From Streptomyces sp. LaPpAH-108 (GTDB lineage Bacteria > Actinomycetota > Actinomycetes > Streptomycetales > Streptomycetaceae), in the NCBI RefSeq assembly GCF_000373625.1, contig NZ_KB891988.1:594053-658052 (forward strand): a stretch of DNA of 64,000 nt. The letters run 5' to 3'. A model generated the notes under the pieces. The model was not told where the DNA came from. It ran no database searches and saw only the letters and a program-made list of their open reading frames with translations. This document shows positions 8,062-16,289 of this stretch, one piece after another. Position 1 is the stretch's first letter; each line of letters opens with the position of its first letter. The position numbers were made by a program, and so were the translations under genes.

Positions 8062-9303
8062 ATGCCCCTGGCTCTGCTCGCCCTCGCCGTGGGCGCCTTC
8101 GGCATCGGTACCACCGAGTTCGTGATGATGGGCCTGCTGCCCGACGTCGCGGACGACCTGCGGATATCCATCCCGACCGCCGGTCATCTGGTCTCGGCGT
8201 ACGCGCTCGGCGTCGTCATCGGCGCCCCGCTGCTGGCCGCCGTCACCGCGCGGATGTCCCGCCGCACGGTACTGATCGGCCTGATGGCCCTGTTCGTCGC
8301 GGGCAACGCGCTCTCCGCGTTCGCCCCCGGCTACGAGTCCCTGCTCGCCGCCCGCTTCCTGAGCGGGCTGCCGCACGGCGCGTTCTTCGGCGTCGGCGCG
8401 GTCGTCGCGACCTCCATGGTCGCCCCCGAACGCAAGGCCCGCTCGGTCTCGCTGATGTTCCTCGGCCTGACCGTCGCCAACGTCGCGGGCGTCCCCGTCG
8501 CCACGCTCATGGGCCAGCACCTGGGCTGGCGGGCCACCTTCCTCGGCGTGAGCGCCATCGGCCTGGCCGCCATCGCCTCGCTCGCGTGGCTCATCCCGCA
8601 CGACCACACCCACGCCTCCCCGGCCGGACTGCGCGGCGAGCTGGCCGCACTGAGGTCCCTGCCGGTCTGGCTGGCGCTCGGTACGACGGTCGCGGGCTTC
8701 GGCGCGCTCTTCGCCGCCTACAGCTATGTCACCCCGATGCTCACCGGCGCCGCCGGGTTCGCCCCGGCCAGCGTGACCCTGCTGCTCGCCCTGTTCGGCG
8801 TCGGCGCCACGGCGGGCAACCTGCTCGGCGGACGGCTCGCCGACCACGCCATGCGCGGCACCCTCTTCGGCGGGCTCGCCGCGCTCGGCGGCGTCCTGGC
8901 GCTGTTCCCGCTGATGATGCGGGCCGAGTGGAGCGCGGCGCTCGCGGTGGCCCTGCTCGGCATGGCGGCCTTCGTCACCGGCTCGCCGCTCCAGCTGATG
9001 GTGATGGACAAGGCCGCGGCGGCGCCGTCGCTGGCCTCCTCGGCCAACCAGGCGGCCTTCAACCTGGCCAACGCGGGCGGCGCCTGGATCGGCGGCCTCG
9101 CCCTCGCGGCCGGACTCGGCGTCACCTCCCCGGCGCTCGCCGGAGCGGCCCTCGCGGTGCTCGGCATCGGGGTGGCCGCGGTGGCCTACGGCGTCGACCG
9201 CAGGCGGGCGGTGACGCTCCAGCAAACCGGCGCGCTTGCCGGTGCCACCGGTCGACTGGTCGCGACGCACGTCCCCCAGGTCAACGAGCGTTCACGGCAG
9301 TGA
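8062..9303 (+). CDS. MFS transporter, DHA1 family (12 TM, AraJ/sugar-efflux-like)
   Basis: The product has 413 residues. GAFGIGTTEFVMMGLLPDVA in the first helix is the signature of the DHA1 'inner membrane transport/arabinose efflux' branch, followed by ARMSRRTVLIG (motif A) and GLPHGAFFGVG in helix 4. Twelve hydrophobic segments can be counted. Start ATG follows GAGAGG. Members export sugars or drugs by proton antiport. It stands alone; no linked regulator indicates its substrate. Confidence 0.88.
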   Translation: MPLALLALAVGAFGIGTTEFVMMGLLPDVADDLRISIPTAGHLVSAYALGVVIGAPLLAAVTARMSRRTVLIGLMALFVAGNALSAFAPGYESLLAARFLSGLPHGAFFGVGAVVATSMVAPERKARSVSLMFLGLTVANVAGVPVATLMGQHLGWRATFLGVSAIGLAAIASLAWLIPHDHTHASPAGLRGELAALRSLPVWLALGTTVAGFGALFAAYSYVTPMLTGAAGFAPASVTLLLALFGVGATAGNLLGGRLADHAMRGTLFGGLAALGGVLALFPLMMRAEWSAALAVALLGMAAFVTGSPLQLMVMDKAAAAPSLASSANQAAFNLANAGGAWIGGLALAAGLGVTSPALAGAALAVLGIGVAAVAYGVDRRRAVTLQQTGALAGATGRLVATHVPQVNERSRQ

Positions 9304-9415
9304 AGATCGCGCAAACTACAGTTGTGCAACATTCGTTCGTTTTCCGCCAAGGTGGCTTGAAGTTCACTCCCTCTCCCGTGAAGCTTCACACCATCAACAC
9401 ATGACACTCCAGTAG

Positions 9416-9451
9416 CACCAGACACACCTGTCACACCAGACACGCATGTCA
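9416..9451 (+). repeat. Two adjacent 18-bp tandem units before the MHYT gene
   Basis: Units 9416-9433 and 9434-9451 read CACCAGACAC-NC-N-TGTCA and differ at two positions. They sit 27-62 bases before the start codon, in an AT-richer leader rich in TGTCA/TGACA words. They may be operator half-sites or leader structure. Confidence 0.5.
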
Positions 9452-9477
9452 CAACTGGACATAGGGAGAGGACCCCG

Positions 9478-10254
9478 ATGCAGGGCACGGCCGGATTCGA
9501 CTACGGGCTGCTGACGCCGCTCGCCGCCTACCTCATGGCCTGCCTCGGCGCCGCTCTCGGACTGCGCTGCGTGGTCCGCACCGTGCACGCGGAGAAGGGC
9601 CGCAAGGCCGCCTGGCTCGGCCTCGGCGCGGCGGCCCTCGGCTGCGGCATCTGGAGCATGCACTTCATCGCCATGATCGGCTTCTCGGTCCCCGGCGCGT
9701 CCATCAGCTACGACGCCCCGCTGACCGTGCTCAGCCTGATCGTGGCGATCGTCATGGTCAGCGTCGGCATGTTCATCGTGGGCTACCGGGGCGTCGCCCC
9801 CATGACCCTGGCCACCGCAGGCATCATCACCGGCCTCGGCGTCGCGGTGATGCACTACCTCGGCATGGCCGCGATGCGCGTGAACGGCACCATCACCTAC
9901 GACAACACGACGGTCGCGCTCTCCGTGATCATCGCCGTGGCCGCCGCGACGGCCGCGCTGTGGGCCGCCGTCTCCATCCGCGGCTTCGTCCCCGCGCTCG
10001 GCGCCAGCCTCGTGATGGGCGTCGCCGTGACCGGCATGCACTACACCGGCATGGCCGCGGTCGACGTCCACGTCCACTCCGTCACCTCGGGCTACGGCGA
10101 CAACTCCGCCTCGCTGGTGCTGCCCATGCTGCTCGGCCCGGCCGTCTTCCTGATCCTCGCGGCCGTCGTCGTCATGTTCGACCCGCTGCTCGTGGCGGGC
10201 GACGAGCAGGAGCCCGCCCGGCGCCTGTCCCGCCCGCGCACGCCGGTCGGCTGA
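9478..10254 (+). CDS. MHYT-domain integral membrane sensor protein
   Basis: The product has 258 residues and about seven membrane helices. It carries the repeated MHYT-family motif three times: WSMHFIAMIGF, VMHYLGMAAM and GMHYTGMAAV, each near the outer face of a helix pair. The Met and His residues are proposed in the family to coordinate copper and sense O2, CO or NO. No GGDEF, EAL or kinase domain is attached, so the output partner is unknown. Start ATG follows GGGAGAGG. Confidence 0.88.
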   Translation: MQGTAGFDYGLLTPLAAYLMACLGAALGLRCVVRTVHAEKGRKAAWLGLGAAALGCGIWSMHFIAMIGFSVPGASISYDAPLTVLSLIVAIVMVSVGMFIVGYRGVAPMTLATAGIITGLGVAVMHYLGMAAMRVNGTITYDNTTVALSVIIAVAAATAALWAAVSIRGFVPALGASLVMGVAVTGMHYTGMAAVDVHVHSVTSGYGDNSASLVLPMLLGPAVFLILAAVVVMFDPLLVAGDEQEPARRLSRPRTPVG

Positions 10255-10293
10255 CGGCGAGGACGCCGGACGGCACGCCGTACCGCATGACGA

Positions 10294-10329
10294 AAGGGGC
10301 GCCCGGTCCTTCCCGACCGGGCGCCCCTT
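10294..10329. terminator. Bidirectional terminator between MHYT gene and nadE
   Basis: A perfect 15-bp stem (10294-10308 with 10315-10329) has a 6-base loop, AA at the 5' edge and TT at the 3' edge, and sits between convergent genes. Confidence 0.85.
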
Positions 10330-10341
10330 CGCCGTCCCGCA

Positions 10342-12096
10342 CTACACCGACTCGCGCCAGCTGTTGGTGATCGGCAGCCGGCGGTCCTTGCCGAAGCCCT
10401 TCGCCGAGATCTTCGTGCCCGGCGGGTACTGACGCCGCTTGTACTCCGCGGTGTCCACCATCCGCAGCGTCTTCGTCACCAGCGCCGCATCGAAGCCCGC
10501 CGCCACGATCGCGTCCGCGCCCTGGTCCCGGTCCACGTACAGCTCCAGGATCGCGTCAAGGAGCGGGTAGTTCGGCAGCGAGTCCGTGTCCACCTGGTCC
10601 GGGCGCAGCTCCGCGCTCGGCGGCTTGCTGATCGAGTTCTCCGGGATCGGCGGAACCTTCCCGCGCTCCTCGGCGACCTTGTTGCGCCAGCGGGCCAGCT
10701 GGAACACCGAGGTCTTGTACACGTCCTTGATCGGGCCGTACGCGCCCACCGAGTCGCCGTACAGCGTCGAATAGCCCACCGCCAGCTCGGACTTGTTGCC
10801 CGGGGCCAGCACGATGTGGCCCTCCTGGTTGGAGACCGCCATCAGCAGCGTGCCGCGCAGCCGCGACTGCAGGTTCTCCTCCGCGAGCCCTGACAGGCCC
10901 AGCGCGCCCATGTACGCGTCGAACATCGGCTCGATCGACACCGTACGGAAGTGGAGGCCCGTGCGCCGGGCCAGCTCGGCCGCGTCGCCCCGGGAGTGCT
11001 CCGAGGAGTACTTCGAGGGCATCGAGATGCCGTACACGTTCTCCGCGCCGATCGCGTCGCACGCCAGCGCGGCCACCAGCGCCGAGTCGATGCCGCCGGA
11101 CAGACCGATCAGCACCGAGCGGAAGCCGTTCTTGACGACGTACGCCCGCAGGCCCGTCACCAGCGCGCCGTACACCTCGGCGTCGTCGTCCAGGTGGTCG
11201 TCCAGACGGCCGGGGAACTCCGGCGCGTACGCGGGCAGCGGGTCCTCCGACAGCACCACGCGGTCGATGCGCAGACCGTCGTCCACGACCCCGGTCGGGG
11301 CGTCCGCGTCGGCGGCGGGCAGGTCCAGGTCGAGCAGCAGCAGGACCTCCTCGAACTGCGGCGCGCGGGCGATGACCTCGCCGTCCGCGCCGACCACGAT
11401 CGAGTCGCCGTCGAAGACCAGCTCGTCCTGGCCGCCGGTCATCGCGAGGTAGGCGGTGGTGCAGCCCGCCTCCTGAGCGCGCTTGCGGACCAGCTCAAGA
11501 CGCGTGTCGTCCTTGTCACGCTCGTACGGCGAGGCGTTGACGGAGAGCAGCAGGCCCGCGTGGGCCGAGCGGGCGGCGGGCACCCGGCCGCCGTCCTGCC
11601 ACAGGTCCTCGCAGATGGCGAGGGCCACGTCCACGCCGTGCACCCGGATCACCGGCATGGTGTCGCCGGGCACGAAGTAGCGGAACTCGTCGAAGACGCC
11701 GTAGTTCGGCAGATGGTGCTTGGCGAAGGTGAGGACCACCTCGCCGCGGTGCAGCACCGCCGCCGCGTTCTGCGGGGCACCGGCCGGCTGGCCGTACTTC
11801 GGCTGCGCGGTCTCCGAGCGGTCCAGGTAACCGAGGACCACCGGCACCTCGCCGAGACCTTCGTCGGCCAGGCGGGCGGCCAGCGCGCGCAGCGCGGCGC
11901 GGGAGGCGTCGACGAAGGAGGAGCGCAGGGCCAGGTCCTCGACGGGATACCCGGTCAGCACCATCTCCGGGAAGGCGACGAGATGCGCTCCGCGCTCGGC
12001 GGAGTCCCGGGTCCGGCGGACGACCGCCTCGGCGTTCCCCGCGAGGTCGCCGACGCGCGAGTCGATCTGGTTCAGGGCGAGACGAAGTTGAGGCAC
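10342..12096 (-). CDS. nadE: Glutamine-dependent NAD+ synthetase
   Basis: The product has 584 residues from GTG at 12096 (PQLRLALNQIDSRVGDL), chosen because family homology begins there. The N-terminal nitrilase-like amidotransferase shows Glu, Lys and Cys blocks (FPEMVLTGYP, FAKHHLPNYG, ALAICEDLWQDGG with the nucleophile Cys). The C-terminal synthetase has the ATP-loop LIGLSGGIDSALVAALA, GISMPSKYSS and PGNKSELAVGYSTLYGD. It makes NAD+ from nicotinic acid adenine dinucleotide, using glutamine as ammonia source. The C-terminal domain resembles the long actinobacterial form with a two-domain arrangement. Confidence 0.95.
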   Translation of the reverse strand: MPQLRLALNQIDSRVGDLAGNAEAVVRRTRDSAERGAHLVAFPEMVLTGYPVEDLALRSSFVDASRAALRALAARLADEGLGEVPVVLGYLDRSETAQPKYGQPAGAPQNAAAVLHRGEVVLTFAKHHLPNYGVFDEFRYFVPGDTMPVIRVHGVDVALAICEDLWQDGGRVPAARSAHAGLLLSVNASPYERDKDDTRLELVRKRAQEAGCTTAYLAMTGGQDELVFDGDSIVVGADGEVIARAPQFEEVLLLLDLDLPAADADAPTGVVDDGLRIDRVVLSEDPLPAYAPEFPGRLDDHLDDDAEVYGALVTGLRAYVVKNGFRSVLIGLSGGIDSALVAALACDAIGAENVYGISMPSKYSSEHSRGDAAELARRTGLHFRTVSIEPMFDAYMGALGLSGLAEENLQSRLRGTLLMAVSNQEGHIVLAPGNKSELAVGYSTLYGDSVGAYGPIKDVYKTSVFQLARWRNKVAEERGKVPPIPENSISKPPSAELRPDQVDTDSLPNYPLLDAILELYVDRDQGADAIVAAGFDAALVTKTLRMVDTAEYKRRQYPPGTKISAKGFGKDRRLPITNSWRESV

Positions 12097-12127
12097 GCGC
12101 CCAGTGTAATCGTCAGAGCGACGCGAT

Positions 12128-12164
12128 GTGGGGGCGCGCGGTGTCTGACACCTCACGCCCCCAC
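12128..12164 (-). terminator. Nested hairpin after the S53 protease gene
   Basis: Outer arms 12128-12136 and 12156-12164 are perfect (GTGGGGGCG/CGCCCCCAC), with an inner GGTGT-ctg-ACACC stem. It lies between the S53 stop and the nadE start. Confidence 0.65.
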
Positions 12165-12178
12165 GGCAGCGCACTCGA

Positions 12179-14122
12179 TCAGTGACGCTTGAACGACTTC
12201 ACGTAACCCTCGGCGGGCGAGCCCACACCGGTCACGTCGTCATAGCCCTTGACCGCGGCCAGCGAGCTGTCCTTGCCCAGGCTGCGGACCGAGGTCAGCA
12301 GGCCGTCCGAGGCGTCGACGCCGTTGGCGAAGTCGAGCCGGGCCACCGCCAGGCCGGAGCCCGTCGGGTTGTCCGTGACGTCGTGGAAGACGCCCTTCTT
12401 GCCGTACAGCCCGTAGATCGACGGGTTGGCGAAGCCGATCGCCTTGCCGCCGCGCGCCTCCTGCGCCAGCGCCTGGACCGCCGCGATCACCGGGGCGGCC
12501 AGCGAGGTGCCGCCGATGCGGTACTCGCTGTACCGCTCGGTGCCGTCGGGGAAGGTCTGGGTCTGGCCCACCAGGAAGCCGGTGTTCGGGTCCGCGATGG
12601 CCGCGATGTCCGGCACCACGCGGTTGCCCGTGGCGTTGTTGGCCGTGGCCAGCGCCTTCGGGACGATCCCCTTCTGGTAGTACGGCTGCGGCACGTTCTT
12701 GCTCGTGCCGCCGCCCGCGCCCGAGGTGAAGGCGCCGGGGAAGGAGTCCCAGCTCTTGCCGTCGGCCGACAGGTTGGCCTTCTGGGTGCCCCAGCCGGTC
12801 TCCCACTGGTACGTGTCGCCCTTGCCGACCGCCAGCGAGGTACCGCCGACCGCCGTCACCCAGGCGGAGTTGGCCGGGGTGTCGACCTGCTTCTCGCCGG
12901 AGGCCGCGACCTGGTCGCCGTCGTCGCCGGAGGAGAAGTAGAAGCCGATGCCCTGGACCGCGCCCAGCTGGAAGACCTGGTCGTAGGCGGCGGCGAGGTC
13001 CGGGGTCTGGTTGGCCTCGATGTCGCCCCACGAGTTGGAGACGATGTCCGCCAGGTGCTGGTCGACGACCTTGCTGAGCGCGTCCAGCAGATCGTCGTCG
13101 TAGCAGGAGGCGCCGCCGACGTAGGTCACGTCCGCGTTCGGCGCGACCGCGTGCACGGCCTCGACGTCGAGGGTCTCCTCGCCGTACCAGCCGGCCGCCC
13201 CGCACTCCTCGGTCTTCGTGTACGTCTTCGGCAGCACCTGGTGCAGCTGACCGGTCTTCCAGGCCGCGTCACCGTTCTTCTTCGCGTACGAACCCGCGTC
13301 GAAGGCGATGGTCGGCGAGGCGTACGCGTCGGTGATCGCGATGCGCACGTGCTTGCCGGTGTAACCGCCCGCGCCGTAGGCGGCCCGCAGCTGCTTGCCG
13401 GTGTAGCCCTTGATCGCGTACGGGATCTTGTGGCCGTAGGCGTCCGGCAGCGTGCTCGCGACCTTCGAGCCGTAGTACGAGGAGAACGGCCCGGCGTTCT
13501 TGAACACCGCGTCCGGCGGCGGCAGTTGGTCGTCGTGGTGCGCGATGTGCGGTGCGCTGTCCAGACCGGTGACCGTCAGCACGGCGCCCTTGAGGGCGGC
13601 CGGGACCGAGGCGGTGCGCTGCGGGGCGCGGTAAGTCCGCTTGCCCTTGGTGAAGTTGTGCAGCTGGGTGCCGAACGCCTTCTCGGTGGCGGCGACATCG
13701 CCGGACACCGAGACGTAGTGCGCGGTGACCTCGGTGACGTCGAGCCCGGCCGACTTCAGCCAGGACTTCACCGCGGACACCTGGGCCTTGGTCGCCCCGA
13801 AACGGGACGCGGCCTGCTGGGCACTGAGGAACTTGCCGTACTGCGGCGAGGCCGGGTCCGACACCGCCTTGGCGTACGCGGCGAGCCCCGCGGCGTCACG
13901 CCCCGCGAGGTAGACACGGGTCTGCACCTTGGCGCTGTCGGCGGTGGCGCCCTTGTCCGCCTTGGCCGTGGCCCACGCCGGGCGGGTGCCCGCCAGCGCG
14001 TCCCGGGCCGGGCCGTCCGCGGCGTTGGCCGCGGGTATGCCGAGCGCCAGCGCGCCCGCGATCATCGGAAGCGTCGCCGCCATGCTCACACCGGCGCGCG
14101 TCCTGGCGCGGTTGGATCTCAT
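12179..14122 (-). CDS. Secreted S53 (sedolisin/kumamolisin) serine-carboxyl protease
   Basis: The product has 647 residues. A basic start and hydrophobic core ending at AANAADG form a Sec signal peptide. Residues about 50-200 form the pro-kumamolisin activation domain (TRVYLAGRDAAGLAAYA, SPQYGKFLSAQQAASRF). The mature enzyme carries GEETLDVEAVHAVAP (catalytic Glu and Asp), SNSWGD, and the nucleophile block GGTSLAAPVIAA. Such enzymes are acid endopeptidases autoactivated outside the cell. It is monocistronic. The C-terminal DVTGVGSPAEGY matches the Ca-binding end of the family. Confidence 0.92.
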   Translation of the reverse strand: MRSNRARTRAGVSMAATLPMIAGALALGIPAANAADGPARDALAGTRPAWATAKADKGATADSAKVQTRVYLAGRDAAGLAAYAKAVSDPASPQYGKFLSAQQAASRFGATKAQVSAVKSWLKSAGLDVTEVTAHYVSVSGDVAATEKAFGTQLHNFTKGKRTYRAPQRTASVPAALKGAVLTVTGLDSAPHIAHHDDQLPPPDAVFKNAGPFSSYYGSKVASTLPDAYGHKIPYAIKGYTGKQLRAAYGAGGYTGKHVRIAITDAYASPTIAFDAGSYAKKNGDAAWKTGQLHQVLPKTYTKTEECGAAGWYGEETLDVEAVHAVAPNADVTYVGGASCYDDDLLDALSKVVDQHLADIVSNSWGDIEANQTPDLAAAYDQVFQLGAVQGIGFYFSSGDDGDQVAASGEKQVDTPANSAWVTAVGGTSLAVGKGDTYQWETGWGTQKANLSADGKSWDSFPGAFTSGAGGGTSKNVPQPYYQKGIVPKALATANNATGNRVVPDIAAIADPNTGFLVGQTQTFPDGTERYSEYRIGGTSLAAPVIAAVQALAQEARGGKAIGFANPSIYGLYGKKGVFHDVTDNPTGSGLAVARLDFANGVDASDGLLTSVRSLGKDSSLAAVKGYDDVTGVGSPAEGYVKSFKRH

Positions 14123-14325
14123 AAAACCCCCTGCGATGCGATTCGCATGTAGTGGCCGGATCGTCGTGCGCGACGCGCCTGCCCGCGGCGGTTGGGACCG
14201 GCGGAGCGATCACACGATGCGCCCACTCTTGTGATGAACCGTTCATGTCAGGTAAACGGGAGGGTCAAGAGAACCCCAAGTGACGCCATTCACAGGGTAT
14301 TTGGGCGCTTCGTCCGCCCGGCGGC

Positions 14326-14952
14326 TTACGAACGGGCTTGTGCGCCGCGTTCTTTGAGCATGTCGGACATCAGCTGGATCTCGGAGCGCTGGGCCGCGAC
14401 CATGCCGCGGGCGAGGCGCTTCTCCGGGGCGACCGTGCAGCGTTCGGCGCATCCCTGAGCCATGTGGACGCCGCCCCGGTGGTGTTCCGTCATGAGCTGG
14501 AGGTAGAAGATCTCGGCCTGCTTGCCGCTCAGTGAACTCAGCTTGCGCAGATCGGAGTTGGTCGCCATGCCCGGCATCAGCGCGCCGTCCTGGCCCGGAG
14601 GCATGTCGCCCATGCCCATCCAGGTCATCGGCGGGTCCGCCGACACCTTGGGCAGCCGCCACAGGTCCAGCCAGCCGAGCAGCATCCCGCGCTGGTTGGC
14701 CTGCGTCTGCGCGATGTCGTACGCGAGCCGCCGCACCTCGGTGTCCTTCGTGCGGTCGCGCACGAGGTACGACATCTCCACGGCCTGCTGGTGGTGCACG
14801 GCCATGTCCCGGGCGAACCCGGCGTCGGCGGAGGCGGCCGTGGGCGTACCCGTCGGGCGCTCGTCCCCTCCGGCGGCGTACCCGGCCGCCCCGGCGGCCA
14901 CCACCGCGAGCACCGCGGCCCCGGCGGCCCACCCCATCAGCGCACGCCTCAC
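14326..14952 (-). CDS. Exported DUF305 protein, Met/His-rich (possible copper binding)
   Basis: The product has 208 residues from GTG 14952, whose bases overlap the TGA of the upstream DUF3105 gene (GTGA), so translation is coupled. An N-terminal hydrophobic segment (residues 8-27) anchors or exports it. The DUF305 core has DMAVHHQQAVEM and MTEHHRGGVHMAQ, the paired His motifs of the four-helix fold. A Met-rich loop (MTWMGMGDMPPGQDGALMPGM, residues ~107-127) is of the sort that binds Cu(I). Some DUF305 proteins (CopM) are copper chaperones; the role here is an inference. Confidence 0.82.
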   Translation of the reverse strand: MRRALMGWAAGAAVLAVVAAGAAGYAAGGDERPTGTPTAASADAGFARDMAVHHQQAVEMSYLVRDRTKDTEVRRLAYDIAQTQANQRGMLLGWLDLWRLPKVSADPPMTWMGMGDMPPGQDGALMPGMATNSDLRKLSSLSGKQAEIFYLQLMTEHHRGGVHMAQGCAERCTVAPEKRLARGMVAAQRSEIQLMSDMLKERGAQARS

Positions 14953-15656
14953 CGCATGACCCCGCCCGTGCACGCGGCCCCCGGCTCCGGCGTCTGCTCG
15001 CCCTGCACATAGGTGGCGAAGAACTTGTCCACCTCGGGGTCCTTCGCGCTCTCGACCGTCACCTGGTGGCCCCAGGCCGACAGGACCAGCGGGGCGTCCT
15101 GCTTCTCGTACGGGCTCATCAGCGAGTACGGCGTCCGCTTCACCTTGGCCGCGAGCGCGCTCACGTCCGCCTTCCGCGCCGCGCCGGTGTACGTCACCCA
15201 CACCGCGCCGTGCTCCAGGGCGTGCACCGCGTTCTCGTCGTGCACCGGCTTGTCGTAGACCGTGCCGTTGCAGTCGAGCCACACCGGGTTGTGGTTGCCG
15301 CCGACCGGCGGGTGCATCGGGTACGTCACCTTGGTCGTGACGTGCGTGCGCGACAGCTTGCCGGACCAGGTCCGCACGCCGTCCTTGCCGGTGGTGAAGT
15401 GGCCCGAGTCGCCCGCGCTGTTCTTGGCGTTCTCGGTGTTCTTGGCGTCACCGCTCGCGGCGGTGTCCTTCTTCCCCGAGTCGTCCGACTGCGACCGCAC
15501 CAGCACCACCCCGCCCACCACGAGCCCGGCGACGACCACCACGCTCGCGGCGACGGTGAGTATCCGGTTGCGCCGCGCCCGGGCCCGCTCGGCACGCCGC
15601 ATCTCCTCGACACGCGCGCTGCGGGCCGCGCTGCTGCTGCTCTTCACCGAACCCAT
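14949..15656 (-). CDS. DUF3105 single-pass membrane/exported protein
   Basis: The product has 235 residues. A charged N-terminus (RRAERARARRNR) precedes one membrane helix (~residues 33-53), then a Ser/Asp/Lys linker and the DUF3105 domain with VTYPMHPPVGGNHNPVWLDC and HALEHGAVWVTY. These conserved His/Cys residues could bind metal. The stop overlaps the DUF305 start by four bases; DUF3105-DUF305 pairs recur in actinobacteria and are suspected to act in envelope metal handling. No enzyme activity is established. A longer frame continues upstream, but the ATG at 15656 fits the domain and the topology. Confidence 0.8.
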   Translation of the reverse strand: MGSVKSSSSAARSARVEEMRRAERARARRNRILTVAASVVVVAGLVVGGVVLVRSQSDDSGKKDTAASGDAKNTENAKNSAGDSGHFTTGKDGVRTWSGKLSRTHVTTKVTYPMHPPVGGNHNPVWLDCNGTVYDKPVHDENAVHALEHGAVWVTYTGAARKADVSALAAKVKRTPYSLMSPYEKQDAPLVLSAWGHQVTVESAKDPEVDKFFATYVQGEQTPEPGAACTGGVMR

Positions 15657-15797
15657 GAGGTGTGTCCTTCGGCCGGAGGGGTCTGCGGGCCCGTTGATCG
15701 TAGTGGGGGAGGCGGGGCCCGAGGGCTCGGACGGAAGGGCTCGGTGGTGACAACCCGATAATTTGAACCGGGAATGCGTATTACCTACCCTTCCGGT

Positions 15798-16244
15798 ATG
15801 CGGCTGCTTCGCTCGACCGATCTCGCCCTGCGGGTCCTCATGCGACTCGCGGTCGCCGGTGCCGACGCGAACCCCACCACCCGCGAGGTCGCGGCCGACA
15901 TGGGCGTCCCCTACACGCACACCACCAAGGTCGTCGCCGAACTCCAGCACCTCGGCCTGGTCGACGCCCGCCGGGGCCGGGGCGGCGGGCTCAGCCTGAC
16001 CGAGCGCGGGCGGAAGGCGTCCGTCGGCTCGGTGGTCCGGGTCTTCGAGGGCGACGGCGACGTGGTCGAGTGCGAGGGCCCGACCCCCTGCCCGCTCAAC
16101 TCCGCGTGCCGTCTGCGGGGCGCACTGCGAAGGGCCCAGGAGGCGTTCTTCGCCTCGCTGGACCCGTTGACGATAGAGGACATGGTGGCGGACCCGACCG
16201 GGCCCGTCCTGCTGGGCATCTCCAGCGGCCCGCCGAGGAGTTGA
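15798..16244 (+). CDS. nsrR: NO-sensing [4Fe-4S] repressor NsrR (Rrf2 family)
   Basis: The product has 148 residues when started at ATG 15798 (MRLLRSTDLALRVLMRLAV), which matches the S. coelicolor NsrR start as I remember it; the frame is open 24 bases earlier. The winged HTH includes TTREVAADMGVPYTHTTKVV and the wing RRGRGGGLSLT. The cluster loop ECEGPTPCPLNSACRL has three Cys at C-x5-C-x5-C, the NsrR spacing. NO destroys the cluster and releases DNA. It is convergent with hmpA, whose promoter carries an obvious NsrR site. Confidence 0.93.
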   Translation: MRLLRSTDLALRVLMRLAVAGADANPTTREVAADMGVPYTHTTKVVAELQHLGLVDARRGRGGGLSLTERGRKASVGSVVRVFEGDGDVVECEGPTPCPLNSACRLRGALRRAQEAFFASLDPLTIEDMVADPTGPVLLGISSGPPRS

Positions 16245-16289
16245 CGGGCCGGGGAGGCCGGGGGAGTCCTCTGGAGGCTCCCGGTGCGC

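Noticed and set aside
15740..15797. NsrR autoregulatory site before nsrR
   Set aside because: The stretch near GGGAATGCGTATTACC has only weak dyad similarity; the halves do not match the 11-1-11 consensus.
16245..16289. Terminator between nsrR and hmpA
   Set aside because: The CCGGGGGAG/CTCCCGG pairing is interrupted and short; not strong enough to call.
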